Below are positions 29,218-38,027 of a stretch of 64,000 nucleotides of DNA, one piece after another (positions within the stretch are counted from its first letter, which is position 1; each line of letters begins with the position of its first letter). A program made the translations under genes and the position numbers. Under the pieces are notes generated by a model that was not told the origin of the DNA, made no database searches, and saw only the letters and a program-made list of their open reading frames with translations. This DNA is from Mycobacterium sp. IS-1496 (GTDB lineage Bacteria > Actinomycetota > Actinomycetes > Mycobacteriales > Mycobacteriaceae): contig NZ_LQIU01000016.1 of NCBI RefSeq assembly GCF_001499995.1, positions 1-64,000 of the forward strand, written 5' to 3'.

Positions 29218-29340
29218 GGGCCGGTTCCCGGCCGTGCCAGCAACGTCTAACGTTGGCCCTCGCGCGGAGTTGTCGGTGGGGGTCCCTACAGTCGCAACGA
29301 GCGGAAACCGAACTGACGTTCGACAGATTGAGGGGGTCTC

Positions 29341-31935
29341 GTGGCTGTCGTGGACGACCGTGGTCATCCGGACATGGACGCTCCTCCGCCCAGCGAGGAT
29401 TTCGGCCGTCAACCTCCGCACGACGCCGCGGCGGAGCAGGCCGTTCTCGGCGGCATGCTGCTGAGCAAGGACGCGATCGCCGACGTGCTCGAACGGCTGC
29501 GTCCCGGTGACTTCTACCGGCCGGCACACCAGAACGTCTACGACGCCGTCCTCGACCTGTACGGCCGCGGTGAGCCCGCCGATGCGGTGACCGTGGCCGC
29601 CGAGCTGGACCGGCGCGGGCTGCTGCGGCGGATCGGCGGGGCGCCGTATCTGCACACGCTGATCTCGACGGTGCCCACGGCGGCCAACGCCGGCTTCTAC
29701 GCGGGCATCGTGGCCGAGAAGGCGCTGCTGCGCCGGTTGGTGGAGGCGGGCACCCGCGTCGTGCAGTACGGCTATGCGGGCGCTGACGGGGCGGACGTGG
29801 CCGATGTGGTCGACCGGGCGCAGGCCGAGGTCTACGACGTGGTGGACCGGCGGTCGTCCGAGGACTTCGCGGTGCTGGAGAGCCTGCTGCAGCCCACGAT
29901 GGACGAGATCGACGCCATCGCCTCCCAGGGCGGTATCTCGCGCGGTGTGCCAACGGGTTTCACCGAACTCGACGAGCTGACGAACGGGCTGCATTCGGGG
30001 CAGATGATCGTCATCGCGGCACGTCCGGGTATGGGGAAGGCGCTGGCGCTCGACACGCCGCTGCCCACGCCGGACGGCTGGACCACCATGGGCGAGGTCG
30101 CGGTCGGAGATCTGTTGATCGGTGACGACGGCAAGCCCACCCGGGTGGTCGCGGCGACCGACGTGATGGTCGGCCGGCCCTGCTATGAGGTCGAGTTCTC
30201 CGACGGCACGGTCATCGTCGCGGACGCCGAGCATCAGTGGCTGACGGATACACGAGCGTCACGCAGGTCGGTGCGGGCGGAGGCTGCGGTACGCACGACC
30301 GAGGAGATCGCGGCGACGCTGCGGTGCCAGACCGCAGATCGCCGGCTCAATCACTCGGTCGCCAACGCGGCGGCGCTCCAATCGCCCGACCGCGACCTGC
30401 TCGTGCCGCCGTACACGCTGGGCGCCTGGTTGGGCGACGGCACCACCGCCGCCGCGCAGATCACCACGGTGGACCCCGAGATTCTCATGCGCATCGAGGG
30501 GGAGGGGGTCGAGGCACACCAGTCGGCCAGCGCTCCATACCGGTACCAGTTGCGTCTGCCTGCCCCGGAGGCCGTCGCGCCGCGCAAGTGCGAAGTGTGC
30601 GGCACCGAGTTCGTTCCCCAGACGAGGCAGGTGCGTACCTGCGGGCGATCGTGTGGCGGCCGGGCGCGATTCGTGTCCGCGCCGGTGCCGGCACCCACAT
30701 GCGAGCGCTGCGGTGGGCGGTCCTGCGGGCTGCGTCTGTGCCAGCGCTGCCACAACGAGGTGGGGACTCTGCAGGGTCGGCTCCGCACGATCGGCGTACT
30801 GGGCGACAAGCACATTACCGCGGACTACCTGCGGGGTTCCGAGTCGCAGCGGCGCGCATTGCTGGCCGGTCTGCTCGACACCGACGGCACGGTGACCGTT
30901 GGCGGCGGTGTCCAGTTCAGTGTGACCAACAAGCGGTTGGCAGCCGATGTCGCTGAGCTGGTCGTCAGCCTCGGGTACCGATGCCAAACGTCAGCCAAAC
31001 GAGTCCACGGCCGGAGCGATGACTCGTCGGTCGCGTACACACTGAACTTCTCCACCGACGACGACGTGTTCGGGTTGAGTCGAAAGGCGTTGCTGCACAA
31101 GGAACGACGTGGCGCCACGAGCACCGTTCGATCGGGGTCGCGGTTCATCGTGGATGTGCGGCCGGTGCCCAGCGTTCCGGTGCGGTGCGTCGAGGTGGAC
31201 AATGAGAGCCACATGTACCTGGCAAGCCGGTCGATGGTGCCGACGCACAACTCGACCCTCGGTTTGGATTTCATGCGGTCCTGCTCGATCAAGAACCAAC
31301 TACCGAGCGTCATCTTCTCGCTCGAGATGAGCAAGTCCGAGATCGTCATGCGGTTGCTGTCGGCCGAGGCGAAGATCAAGCTCGCCGACATGCGTTCCGG
31401 GCGGATGAGCGACGACGACTGGACACGGTTGGCGCGGCGGATGAGTGAGATCAGCGAGGCGCCGCTCTACATCGACGACTCGCCGAACCTCACGATGATG
31501 GAGATCCGGGCCAAGGCGCGCCGGCTGCATCAGAAGGCCGGGCTGCGGCTCATCGTCATCGACTACCTGCAGCTGATGACGTCGGGCAAGAAGGTCGAGT
31601 CACGCCAGCAGGAAGTGTCGGAGTTCTCCCGAAACATGAAGCTGTTGGCCAAGGAACTCGAGGTTCCGGTGATCGCGATGAGCCAGCTCAACCGTGGTCC
31701 GGAGCAGCGGACGGACAAGAAGCCGATGTTGTCCGACCTCCGTGAGTCGGGTGCGATCGAGCAGGACGCCGACATGGTGATCCTGCTGCACCGGCCGGAC
31801 GCCTTCGAGCGGGACGATCCGCGCGGCGGCGAGGCCGACCTCATCGTGGCCAAGCACCGTAACGGCCCGACGAAGACGATCACCGTGGCCCACCAGCTGC
31901 ATCTGTCGCGTTTCGCGAACATGGCCCACGCGTAG
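29341..31935 (+). CDS. dnaB: replicative DNA helicase DnaB, intein-containing precursor
   Basis: 864-residue precursor; the spliced helicase would be 460 residues, a normal DnaB size. The N-terminal primase-interacting domain is at ~25-130 (PHDAAAEQAVLGGMLLSKDA). The RecA-like motor has its Walker A loop split by the intein (ARPGMGK | STLGLDF), so unspliced protein cannot bind ATP normally. Walker B is LIVIDYLQLM and the helicase tail SDLRESGAIEQDADMVILLHRP is intact. GAGGGGG lies 4 nt before the GTG start. Monocistronic, with its own upstream region containing DnaA-box-like repeats. Confidence 0.97.
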   Translation: MAVVDDRGHPDMDAPPPSEDFGRQPPHDAAAEQAVLGGMLLSKDAIADVLERLRPGDFYRPAHQNVYDAVLDLYGRGEPADAVTVAAELDRRGLLRRIGGAPYLHTLISTVPTAANAGFYAGIVAEKALLRRLVEAGTRVVQYGYAGADGADVADVVDRAQAEVYDVVDRRSSEDFAVLESLLQPTMDEIDAIASQGGISRGVPTGFTELDELTNGLHSGQMIVIAARPGMGKALALDTPLPTPDGWTTMGEVAVGDLLIGDDGKPTRVVAATDVMVGRPCYEVEFSDGTVIVADAEHQWLTDTRASRRSVRAEAAVRTTEEIAATLRCQTADRRLNHSVANAAALQSPDRDLLVPPYTLGAWLGDGTTAAAQITTVDPEILMRIEGEGVEAHQSASAPYRYQLRLPAPEAVAPRKCEVCGTEFVPQTRQVRTCGRSCGGRARFVSAPVPAPTCERCGGRSCGLRLCQRCHNEVGTLQGRLRTIGVLGDKHITADYLRGSESQRRALLAGLLDTDGTVTVGGGVQFSVTNKRLAADVAELVVSLGYRCQTSAKRVHGRSDDSSVAYTLNFSTDDDVFGLSRKALLHKERRGATSTVRSGSRFIVDVRPVPSVPVRCVEVDNESHMYLASRSMVPTHNSTLGLDFMRSCSIKNQLPSVIFSLEMSKSEIVMRLLSAEAKIKLADMRSGRMSDDDWTRLARRMSEISEAPLYIDDSPNLTMMEIRAKARRLHQKAGLRLIVIDYLQLMTSGKKVESRQQEVSEFSRNMKLLAKELEVPVIAMSQLNRGPEQRTDKKPMLSDLRESGAIEQDADMVILLHRPDAFERDDPRGGEADLIVAKHRNGPTKTITVAHQLHLSRFANMAHA
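30040..31251 (+). other. in-frame class 3-type intein with LAGLIDADG endonuclease, in dnaB Walker A (404 codons)
   Basis: Covers precursor residues 234-637. It begins with Ala (ALALDTPLPTPDGW), not Cys or Ser, and ends MVPTHN before Ser+1. The class 3 triad is in place: Trp300 in ADAEHQWLT (block B), Cys616 in VRCVEVDNESHMYLA (block F) and Thr635 in PTHN (block G). In this class the block F Cys replaces the missing residue-1 nucleophile. The endonuclease keeps both acidic motifs: LGAWLGDG (Asp366) and LLAGLLDTDG (Asp513). Between them are two Cys clusters (417-438 and 454-470). Splice edges follow from the conserved GMGK/S helicase motif. Confidence 0.93.
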
Positions 31936-32214
31936 GGATTCTGTGACTTCCGCCGTGGAACGTGCTCAGAACGCCGAGGTCGTCTCATTCAGACCATGTG
32001 TCGCCCCAACGAGGCGGCGCGCTGCGGTCGGCGCACCTTCCCGGGCGACACGTGTGAAACCCCCCCGCAGAGACACGTTGACACCAGCGCGGCCTGGCAT
32101 CGTTCGCTCGGTGGAACAACCCCGAGATCGAAGCTTGAGGACCCGCGACGATCGGCGGACCTGTCGGTTTCTGGATTCCGACGTCGGCGAGGACGAACCA
32201 GACCCGGGATCGTT

Positions 32215-32934
32215 TTACCTCGAGGCCGCCGGGGACACCTCGTCGGCGACAACCTGCGATGCAGCGCGCAGACCGTCCCAGTCCCCGCGCCAGCCGAGCA
32301 GGTGCACCGCCAGGTCGGCGGTACACCGTGGCTGGTCCGGCGCGCCGAGGCCGTCGGCGCGCAGGTTCGGCAGACTCTCCACCAGACGGAACACCGCGTC
32401 GGCGTCACAACCGACGTCCAGCGTGCCGGGGGCGGGTGGCGCCGTGTCGATCACCCGATGCGACAACCGACGGTAGGCCTCCCGCAATTGGGCCCGCTGG
32501 CTGTGGAATTGGCCGAACTGCGGGTCGCGAACCTCCGGCAGCAGGTACAGGATGCCCAAGTTCCACGGGCTGTCCCACAACAGTCGGCAATCCAGGTAAC
32601 TCAGCGCGTGCAGCAGGACCACCGGCGGTTCGGGTCGATCGCTGAGCCGGTGCGCCGCGGTCAGTGAGGACATCACGGTGCCGCTCAGCAGCGCAGCCAG
32701 GATGTCGTTCTTGGTGCGGAAATGGTGGTACAGCGAAGCCTGCCGGATCCCCACCGCCTCGGCGATCTGCCGCGTCGTCGTGGCCGCGACTCCCAGGGTG
32801 GTGAACAGTTCGGCGGCCGCGTCCAACACCTCGTCGCGGGCGGTGTCACCCGGTCTCTTACGACGCTCGAGCCGGGGCCGGCCGCTCGCGGTGGTGCGCA
32901 CGGGTCGATCCTGCCAGTCCGGCAGGCTCGACAC
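32215..32934 (-). CDS. TetR family regulator of the guanidine-type operon
   Basis: 239 residues from the GTG at 32934. TetR HTH at about 30-75: ARDEVLDAAAELFTTLGVAATTTRQIAEAVGIRQASLYHHFRTKNDILAALL. The C-terminal ligand domain is not assignable. It begins 29 nt after the symporter stop, at the promoter-distal end of the operon, so it is likely the local regulator; the paired palindromes upstream of the operon are its best candidate targets. The upstream in-frame sequence is antisense to nothing conserved, and the GTG is the first start that fits the family. Confidence 0.85.
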   Translation of the reverse strand: MSSLPDWQDRPVRTTASGRPRLERRKRPGDTARDEVLDAAAELFTTLGVAATTTRQIAEAVGIRQASLYHHFRTKNDILAALLSGTVMSSLTAAHRLSDRPEPPVVLLHALSYLDCRLLWDSPWNLGILYLLPEVRDPQFGQFHSQRAQLREAYRRLSHRVIDTAPPAPGTLDVGCDADAVFRLVESLPNLRADGLGAPDQPRCTADLAVHLLGWRGDWDGLRAASQVVADEVSPAASR

Positions 32935-32963
32935 GTGCGCAACCGTGACCTCGTGCCGGGCGC

Positions 32964-34463
32964 TCAGGATCGCGCCGCGGTCAGTACCTCGGGCGCCGGT
33001 GCCGGCTCGACTTCCTCGGCGAGGGAGACCGGCCGCGGCGTCACCGCGGCAACCACCAGGTACGCGATCAGGGAGGCGGCACCGGCCAGCAGGGTGCTCC
33101 ACCCGTCTACCGCCGTGCTCATCCATTCGTTGGCGATGTAGAACAGCGTGTTGTCGACGCCGTAGATGGTCGGGGTGAGCACGAAGAAGGTCATCCGCAC
33201 CCCGATACCGACGAGGATCGCTGCCCACACCGCCGCCGCCCCGCCACGCGACCAGTAGAGGCCGAGGATGAACGGCACCACCAGGCTGGCCAGCAGCAGG
33301 TCGAAGGCCAGGGTCAACAGGATGCCGGTCTGCGGCACCCGCAGTGCCACGACGGCAGCCAGCACCGCCATCGGCAGTGTGGCCCACCGGGTGGCCTTCA
33401 GCACCCGCGGTGTCATGATCACCGCGTCGGCGTCGATGCGGAAGATGTTGCGTATCAACACCGCTGCTGTTGACAACAGGATGCCGCTGATGGTGGTCAG
33501 CGTTGCGGCCAGCAGGCCGGAGATCACCACGATGGCCAGCCACGAGGGTGCGTACTGGCCCAGCAAGGTGTAGAGGATCGGTCCGTCAGCGGCGGCGTCG
33601 CCGACGATGCTGACCGCTGCCAGTGCCACGAACGACAGCGGGATGCACAACATCAACAGGCCGGCCGCGGCGGCGAAGCAGGCCTTCTGGGCACCCCCGG
33701 GGGTACGCGCGGAGAACACCCGTTGCATGAGATCGATGGCGACCAGATTGCCCAAGCCGAGCGCGATGATGGTCGCCCAGTTGATGACCGCGCCGGAGTC
33801 ACTGGAGGTCAGCTGGGCCAGATCACCGGCGCCCATGCCCTCGGGGGCGCTGAATCCGTGGGTGGAGGCAACCCAGATCACCAGCGAGACAACACCGATG
33901 ACGTTGACCAGCACGCACGCCACCCCGGTGTAGACCGAGGCGAACATGCCCCCGCTGATGGTGTAGAGCAACGCCAAGGGGACCGTGAGCAGAATGCCGA
34001 AGGCGTAGGAGACACTCAGGAAGCGTTCGAGCAGGAATCCGACGGCGACCAGGTTGCCGGCCAGCAGGATGATGAAGCTGGCGATGGTCAGGAAGGACGA
34101 GGCGACCTCGGTGCTGCGACCGAAGCGGTTGCGGAAGTACTCGGGCAGCGTCACCACGTCGGCCGCCCGCATGCGCTTGGCGAAGAACAGCCCCATCAGC
34201 ACCAGGCACAGGGCCAGGCCGATCGGCAGCGCCGCACCGGCCCAGAAGCCGAACGCCGCCGACAGGTCGGCATTGCCGATCGTGGCGTTGGAGTCGACGG
34301 GCTGGGCGATCAGGACCGCGGTGACGAGCACGGCGGGCAACGCGCGCCCGGCGACCAGATAGTTCGAGCAGTCGCCGCGCACTCGACGCGCGGACACGAC
34401 GCCGCTGATGGTGAGAATGAGCAGGAATATGGCAACGCCGGTGATGATCATGGCGGACTCCAT
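32964..34463 (-). CDS. sodium:solute symporter family transporter
   Basis: 499 residues with about 13 hydrophobic helices. SSS-family features include the N-terminal helix MIITGVAIFLLILTISGVVSARR, YLVAGRALPAVLV (the DFFVAGR-type motif, here SNYLVAGR) and LLYTISGGMFASVYTG (the GGM(R/F) segment). Substrate unknown; the operon context suggests a guanidino or urea-like nitrogen compound. It follows the dioxygenase gene by 76 nt and precedes the TetR gene by 29 nt. Confidence 0.88.
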   Translation of the reverse strand: MESAMIITGVAIFLLILTISGVVSARRVRGDCSNYLVAGRALPAVLVTAVLIAQPVDSNATIGNADLSAAFGFWAGAALPIGLALCLVLMGLFFAKRMRAADVVTLPEYFRNRFGRSTEVASSFLTIASFIILLAGNLVAVGFLLERFLSVSYAFGILLTVPLALLYTISGGMFASVYTGVACVLVNVIGVVSLVIWVASTHGFSAPEGMGAGDLAQLTSSDSGAVINWATIIALGLGNLVAIDLMQRVFSARTPGGAQKACFAAAAGLLMLCIPLSFVALAAVSIVGDAAADGPILYTLLGQYAPSWLAIVVISGLLAATLTTISGILLSTAAVLIRNIFRIDADAVIMTPRVLKATRWATLPMAVLAAVVALRVPQTGILLTLAFDLLLASLVVPFILGLYWSRGGAAAVWAAILVGIGVRMTFFVLTPTIYGVDNTLFYIANEWMSTAVDGWSTLLAGAASLIAYLVVAAVTPRPVSLAEEVEPAPAPEVLTAARS

Positions 34464-34539
34464 CGGGGGAGTAGGAGTTATCAGGGAGTCCCGGCGACAT
34501 TGCCGGAGAAAGAGTTCGGATCCGCGTCGGTGCGGTGAC

Positions 34540-35568
34540 TCAGCCGGCGATCAGGGCCTTTCGGCCGAATGTCGCCAGGGGATGGGCGCCCTCGGGCAGT
34601 GTCACCTCCCCCCGGGCGAGGCGCTCTTGCAGGTAGCGGAAGCTCTGCGCGGTCTGCGCGAAGAGATGCTCGCCGGCGATCACCGGGCTGCGGGCGGGTG
34701 CGCCGTCGCCGACGAACGCCGGCAGCGGCGCCACCTCGGTGTCGTCATCGACGTTGACGAACAGCGGGAAGGAGTAGCGCTCCTGCGTCACCTTGCGGAC
34801 CCGGTGGGTGGTGGCGACGAACTCGCCGTTGGTCCAGATCTCCAGCAGGTCACCGATGTTGAGCACGAATGCCTCCTCGATGAGCGGAACGTCGATCCAG
34901 TCGCCGGCGGCGTTGAGGACCTCCAGACCGGGAGCGGTGGGGCGCAGCAGGGTGAAGCACTCGTAATCGGTGTGCGCACCGATACCCGGCCGGTCTGCGG
35001 CCATGGGGTCGTACGGGTAGTGGATCAACCGCAGCTGCGAGGGCGGGGCGGTGACGTATCGGTCGAAGCGGTCACCCGGTTCGCCCAGCGCCAGCGCGAA
35101 GGCCCGCAGCAATCGCCGGGAGAGCGCGAAAACAGCGTCATACCATGCTGTTACGGCCTCCCGGAATCCGGGCAACTCGGGCCATTGGTTCGGTCCGAGC
35201 AATGGATGGCCGGCCAGATAGCGCGGATCGTCGGCGGGCAGCTCAACCGACAGGTCGAAGGCCTCCTTGGCGTCCACGGTGCCCGAGGCGAACACCTCCT
35301 CGCCGGGTGGGACATAGCCGCGATGGTTGCTGGACAGCCCGATGTAGACCTTGCGCTTCTCCTCCTCGGGGAGTGCGAAGAAGGCGCGGGTGTGGTGCAG
35401 CAGATCGGCGTACAGGTGCGGGTCGATACCGTGCCCGACGACCTGGGCGAACCCGACGCGGCGGGCTGCGTCACCGAGCGCGGCGACGGCATCGTGGTAG
35501 CTGGGGTCGGTCTCGTCGAGCAGCGCCGAAATGTCCAGCACGGGAACGTTGGTGAAATCAGCAGTCAT
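34540..35568 (-). CDS. 2-oxoglutarate/Fe(II) dioxygenase, isopenicillin N synthase-like
   Basis: 342 residues. DIOX_N domain at ~8-115 (VPVLDISALLDETD, GFAQVVGHGID); the jelly-roll core supplies the iron triad His199-x-Asp201 (HTDYECF) and His255 (THRVRK), and Arg264-x-Ser266 (RYSF) for 2-oxoglutarate. It is 2 nt downstream of allophanate hydrolase, so it is part of the operon. The family includes enzymes that hydroxylate arginine or homoarginine and release guanidine (ethylene-forming enzyme; plant 2-ODD-C23). A similar guanidine-releasing reaction here is inference from context. Confidence 0.85.
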   Translation of the reverse strand: MTADFTNVPVLDISALLDETDPSYHDAVAALGDAARRVGFAQVVGHGIDPHLYADLLHHTRAFFALPEEEKRKVYIGLSSNHRGYVPPGEEVFASGTVDAKEAFDLSVELPADDPRYLAGHPLLGPNQWPELPGFREAVTAWYDAVFALSRRLLRAFALALGEPGDRFDRYVTAPPSQLRLIHYPYDPMAADRPGIGAHTDYECFTLLRPTAPGLEVLNAAGDWIDVPLIEEAFVLNIGDLLEIWTNGEFVATTHRVRKVTQERYSFPLFVNVDDDTEVAPLPAFVGDGAPARSPVIAGEHLFAQTAQSFRYLQERLARGEVTLPEGAHPLATFGRKALIAG

Positions 35569-35570
35569 CG

Positions 35571-38027
35571 TCAGTCCTGGAGTGCGAGTGCATGGTCGAG
35601 GGTGGTCACGGTCCAGTTCCGCCGGGCGTTCGCACCCGACCGGTCCCGGTCGGAGGTGCTCACCCGAGTGGCGCCGAGGTCGGGGGCCAGGTCGTCACCG
35701 ACCCGGAACGGCAGTGTCGACCTGGTGATGCGCCAGCCGGTTTCGTCGATCACACCGAGCGAGATCTCCACATCCAGCAGCGCGCGGGCATCGTCGAGTT
35801 CGGCTGCGGCGACGGCCTCGGCCAGCGAGTCGGCTTCCAGGTCCACGCCACGTCCGCGCGCGTAACCGAAATGATCCCCAACCCGTAGCAGCATGCCGTA
35901 GCGACCCGCCTCGTCGCGCAGCCACAGCTCGACGGCGGGCCCGTGGATGCGCCGGGCCGACCAGTCCTCGTGGTAGTCGCGGCCGATGCCGGTCTCGACC
36001 AGGACATCACCGGCCAGATGGAGGCGGCCACGGTCGGGCAGGACTTCGGCCGGATGCAGATCGATCTCACGCTGCCATGTCCAGGTCCCGTCGTCGGCGA
36101 CCAGGCGGCCGGCGAAGCCCTGCTGAGCGCACAGCGCGGCCAGGTCGGCACGGGTCAGGGTGTCCAGCGAGGTACCGGCGATCACCGGCATGTCCGCGGG
36201 CGTACGCAGGTCGATGTACAGGTCACCGGCCTGCAGCCACTCGACATCGCCGCTCACGTCAACAGGACTGCCGGGCAACGCGATTGCGCTTCGACGCCAG
36301 CTGCGATACCTCACATCGGACCAGGTCGCCGCAGGGCCCGGGGTCACCCGGCGCAGGTATCCGGGCCAGTCGCCGTGGTGGGTGATGTCGGTGCCGGACT
36401 GCCAGGCCTGCAGGCTGCACCCGAAGCCGACCACCTCGGAACCGTCCGCGAGCTCAACCCGCCCCAGCGCCATCGGCGCCGGCAGCTCGGCCAGGAAGTC
36501 ACCGAGCATCGCCGTACCGATGAGCCACAGCTCTCCGCCGATGACGGTGCCCTCACCCGCACAGACCCGCACCAGCCCGGGCTTCGGCGGATCGGTGTCC
36601 AGCCGGGCCAACCGATAATGCGGTGCGGTACGTACGGGTCCGATCCAGCGGGCTCCGCGGTCGTCGAGCTGCCAAGCCAATGGCTGCCCGCGCAGATGGG
36701 CGCCCACCACCAGTAGCCGCGTGGTGTCCAGCCCGGCGCGCGACGGCCAGGACGCATCCGAAGCCGGTGACTGTGTCAGCAGCCGCGCGATATCCATGGC
36801 CACGGCATCGTGGCCGGCACGCGCTACCACGCTGACACCGAATTGCGCTCCGACGGAATCGGCTCCGGCCGGAATGGCGACGGCGCACAGGTCCATCAGA
36901 TTGCAGAAGTTGGTATAGGTGCCCAGCCGGGAATTGACCCCCACGGGGTCGGCGGCGACCTCCGCAATCGTCGGATGCTCGGTGGTCGTGGGAACAAGCA
37001 GTGCATGGCAGCCATCGAGTCCGGCCATCGCGACGGCGGTCATCTCGGCCAGCCGGGTGCGGTCGTGCAGCAGCCGGGTCGCCGGAACCGAACCGGCCGC
37101 CCCGATGATGGTCGCGACGGTCGGGTCCAGATCCGCCGCACCGCGGTGGCCGTCGATGAAGGCACCCACGGCCTCGTGCCGTTCGGCGACCAGGCCACCG
37201 TCGTAGAGCAGCCGGGCCGCCTCCAGGAAGGGGTCCAGATCGATCTCGACCAGTTCGACTGCGTTGCCCGCCAATCGTTCACGTGCGGTCCGGAACAGTT
37301 GCGACCACTCCGGCGACAATCCGGGCAGCGTGCGCGGCACCGCGACCCTGGTGGCCGGCGGAGCCGCCAGCGGAGCATCCGGCGGGAACTCCCTGGCACC
37401 CCCGGCGATGACCCCCATGGCGGCATCGGCGGTGTCGAGGTCGCGGGCGAACACGGTCACGCAGTCATACGACCGGCAGGCCGGCACCACGCCGTCGGTA
37501 GGCACCACCCCGAGTGTCGGCTTGATCCCGACAATGGCCTGCAGGGCGGCCGGCACCCGGCCGGACCCGGCGGTGTCGGTGCCCAGGGCGATGTCGACCA
37601 ATCCGAGGGCGACGGCCACCGCCGATCCGGAACTGGAGCCGCCCGAGATGTATTCGGGCCGACGCGAATCGCGTACCGCACCATAGGGGCTGCGGGTGCC
37701 GACCAGGCCGGTGGCGAACTGGTCCAGGTTGGTCGCCCCGATGATCACGGCGCCGGCGGCGCGCAGCCGGGCCACCGCCGTCGCGTCGGTGGCTGCCGGA
37801 CCATCGGAGTAGCTGGGGCATGCCGCGGTGGTGGCGATGCCGGCGACGTCGATGTTGTTCTTCACCGCCGCGACCATCCCGGCCAGCGGCAGATTCGGAC
37901 CGGCATCGTCCACGGCCCGCGCGTCGGCAAGCGCATCGGTCAACGGCCGCAGGGTGATCCAGATCTGCGGACGGTCGGCGGCCTCGATGGCGGCGTAGGC
38001 CGCGCGGACCCGATCGGCGGCTCTCAC
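35571..38027 (-). CDS. atzF: allophanate hydrolase with an extra C-terminal domain
   Basis: 818 residues; allophanate hydrolases are usually ~570-620. Amidase-signature domain at 1-~440 with the triad Lys56 (AAVKNNID), Ser131 (GGSSSGS) and Ser155 (GTDTAGSGRVPAA). The second AtzF domain runs ~440-558 and ends HGDWPGYLRRV. Residues ~566-818 are additional: WRRSAI, VEWLQAGDLYIDLRTP, GFAGRL, ETGIGRDYHEDW look like a lipocalin-type or HRI1-like barrel. Converts allophanate to ammonia and CO2. The GTG start overlaps the carboxylase stop (GTGA). No frameshift is needed for the fusion. Confidence 0.87.
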   Translation of the reverse strand: MRAADRVRAAYAAIEAADRPQIWITLRPLTDALADARAVDDAGPNLPLAGMVAAVKNNIDVAGIATTAACPSYSDGPAATDATAVARLRAAGAVIIGATNLDQFATGLVGTRSPYGAVRDSRRPEYISGGSSSGSAVAVALGLVDIALGTDTAGSGRVPAALQAIVGIKPTLGVVPTDGVVPACRSYDCVTVFARDLDTADAAMGVIAGGAREFPPDAPLAAPPATRVAVPRTLPGLSPEWSQLFRTARERLAGNAVELVEIDLDPFLEAARLLYDGGLVAERHEAVGAFIDGHRGAADLDPTVATIIGAAGSVPATRLLHDRTRLAEMTAVAMAGLDGCHALLVPTTTEHPTIAEVAADPVGVNSRLGTYTNFCNLMDLCAVAIPAGADSVGAQFGVSVVARAGHDAVAMDIARLLTQSPASDASWPSRAGLDTTRLLVVGAHLRGQPLAWQLDDRGARWIGPVRTAPHYRLARLDTDPPKPGLVRVCAGEGTVIGGELWLIGTAMLGDFLAELPAPMALGRVELADGSEVVGFGCSLQAWQSGTDITHHGDWPGYLRRVTPGPAATWSDVRYRSWRRSAIALPGSPVDVSGDVEWLQAGDLYIDLRTPADMPVIAGTSLDTLTRADLAALCAQQGFAGRLVADDGTWTWQREIDLHPAEVLPDRGRLHLAGDVLVETGIGRDYHEDWSARRIHGPAVELWLRDEAGRYGMLLRVGDHFGYARGRGVDLEADSLAEAVAAAELDDARALLDVEISLGVIDETGWRITRSTLPFRVGDDLAPDLGATRVSTSDRDRSGANARRNWTVTTLDHALALQD

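Noticed and set aside
31936..32214. A gene between dnaB and the TetR gene
   Set aside because: Short frames on both strands lack start signals and similarity; it is treated as a convergent spacer.
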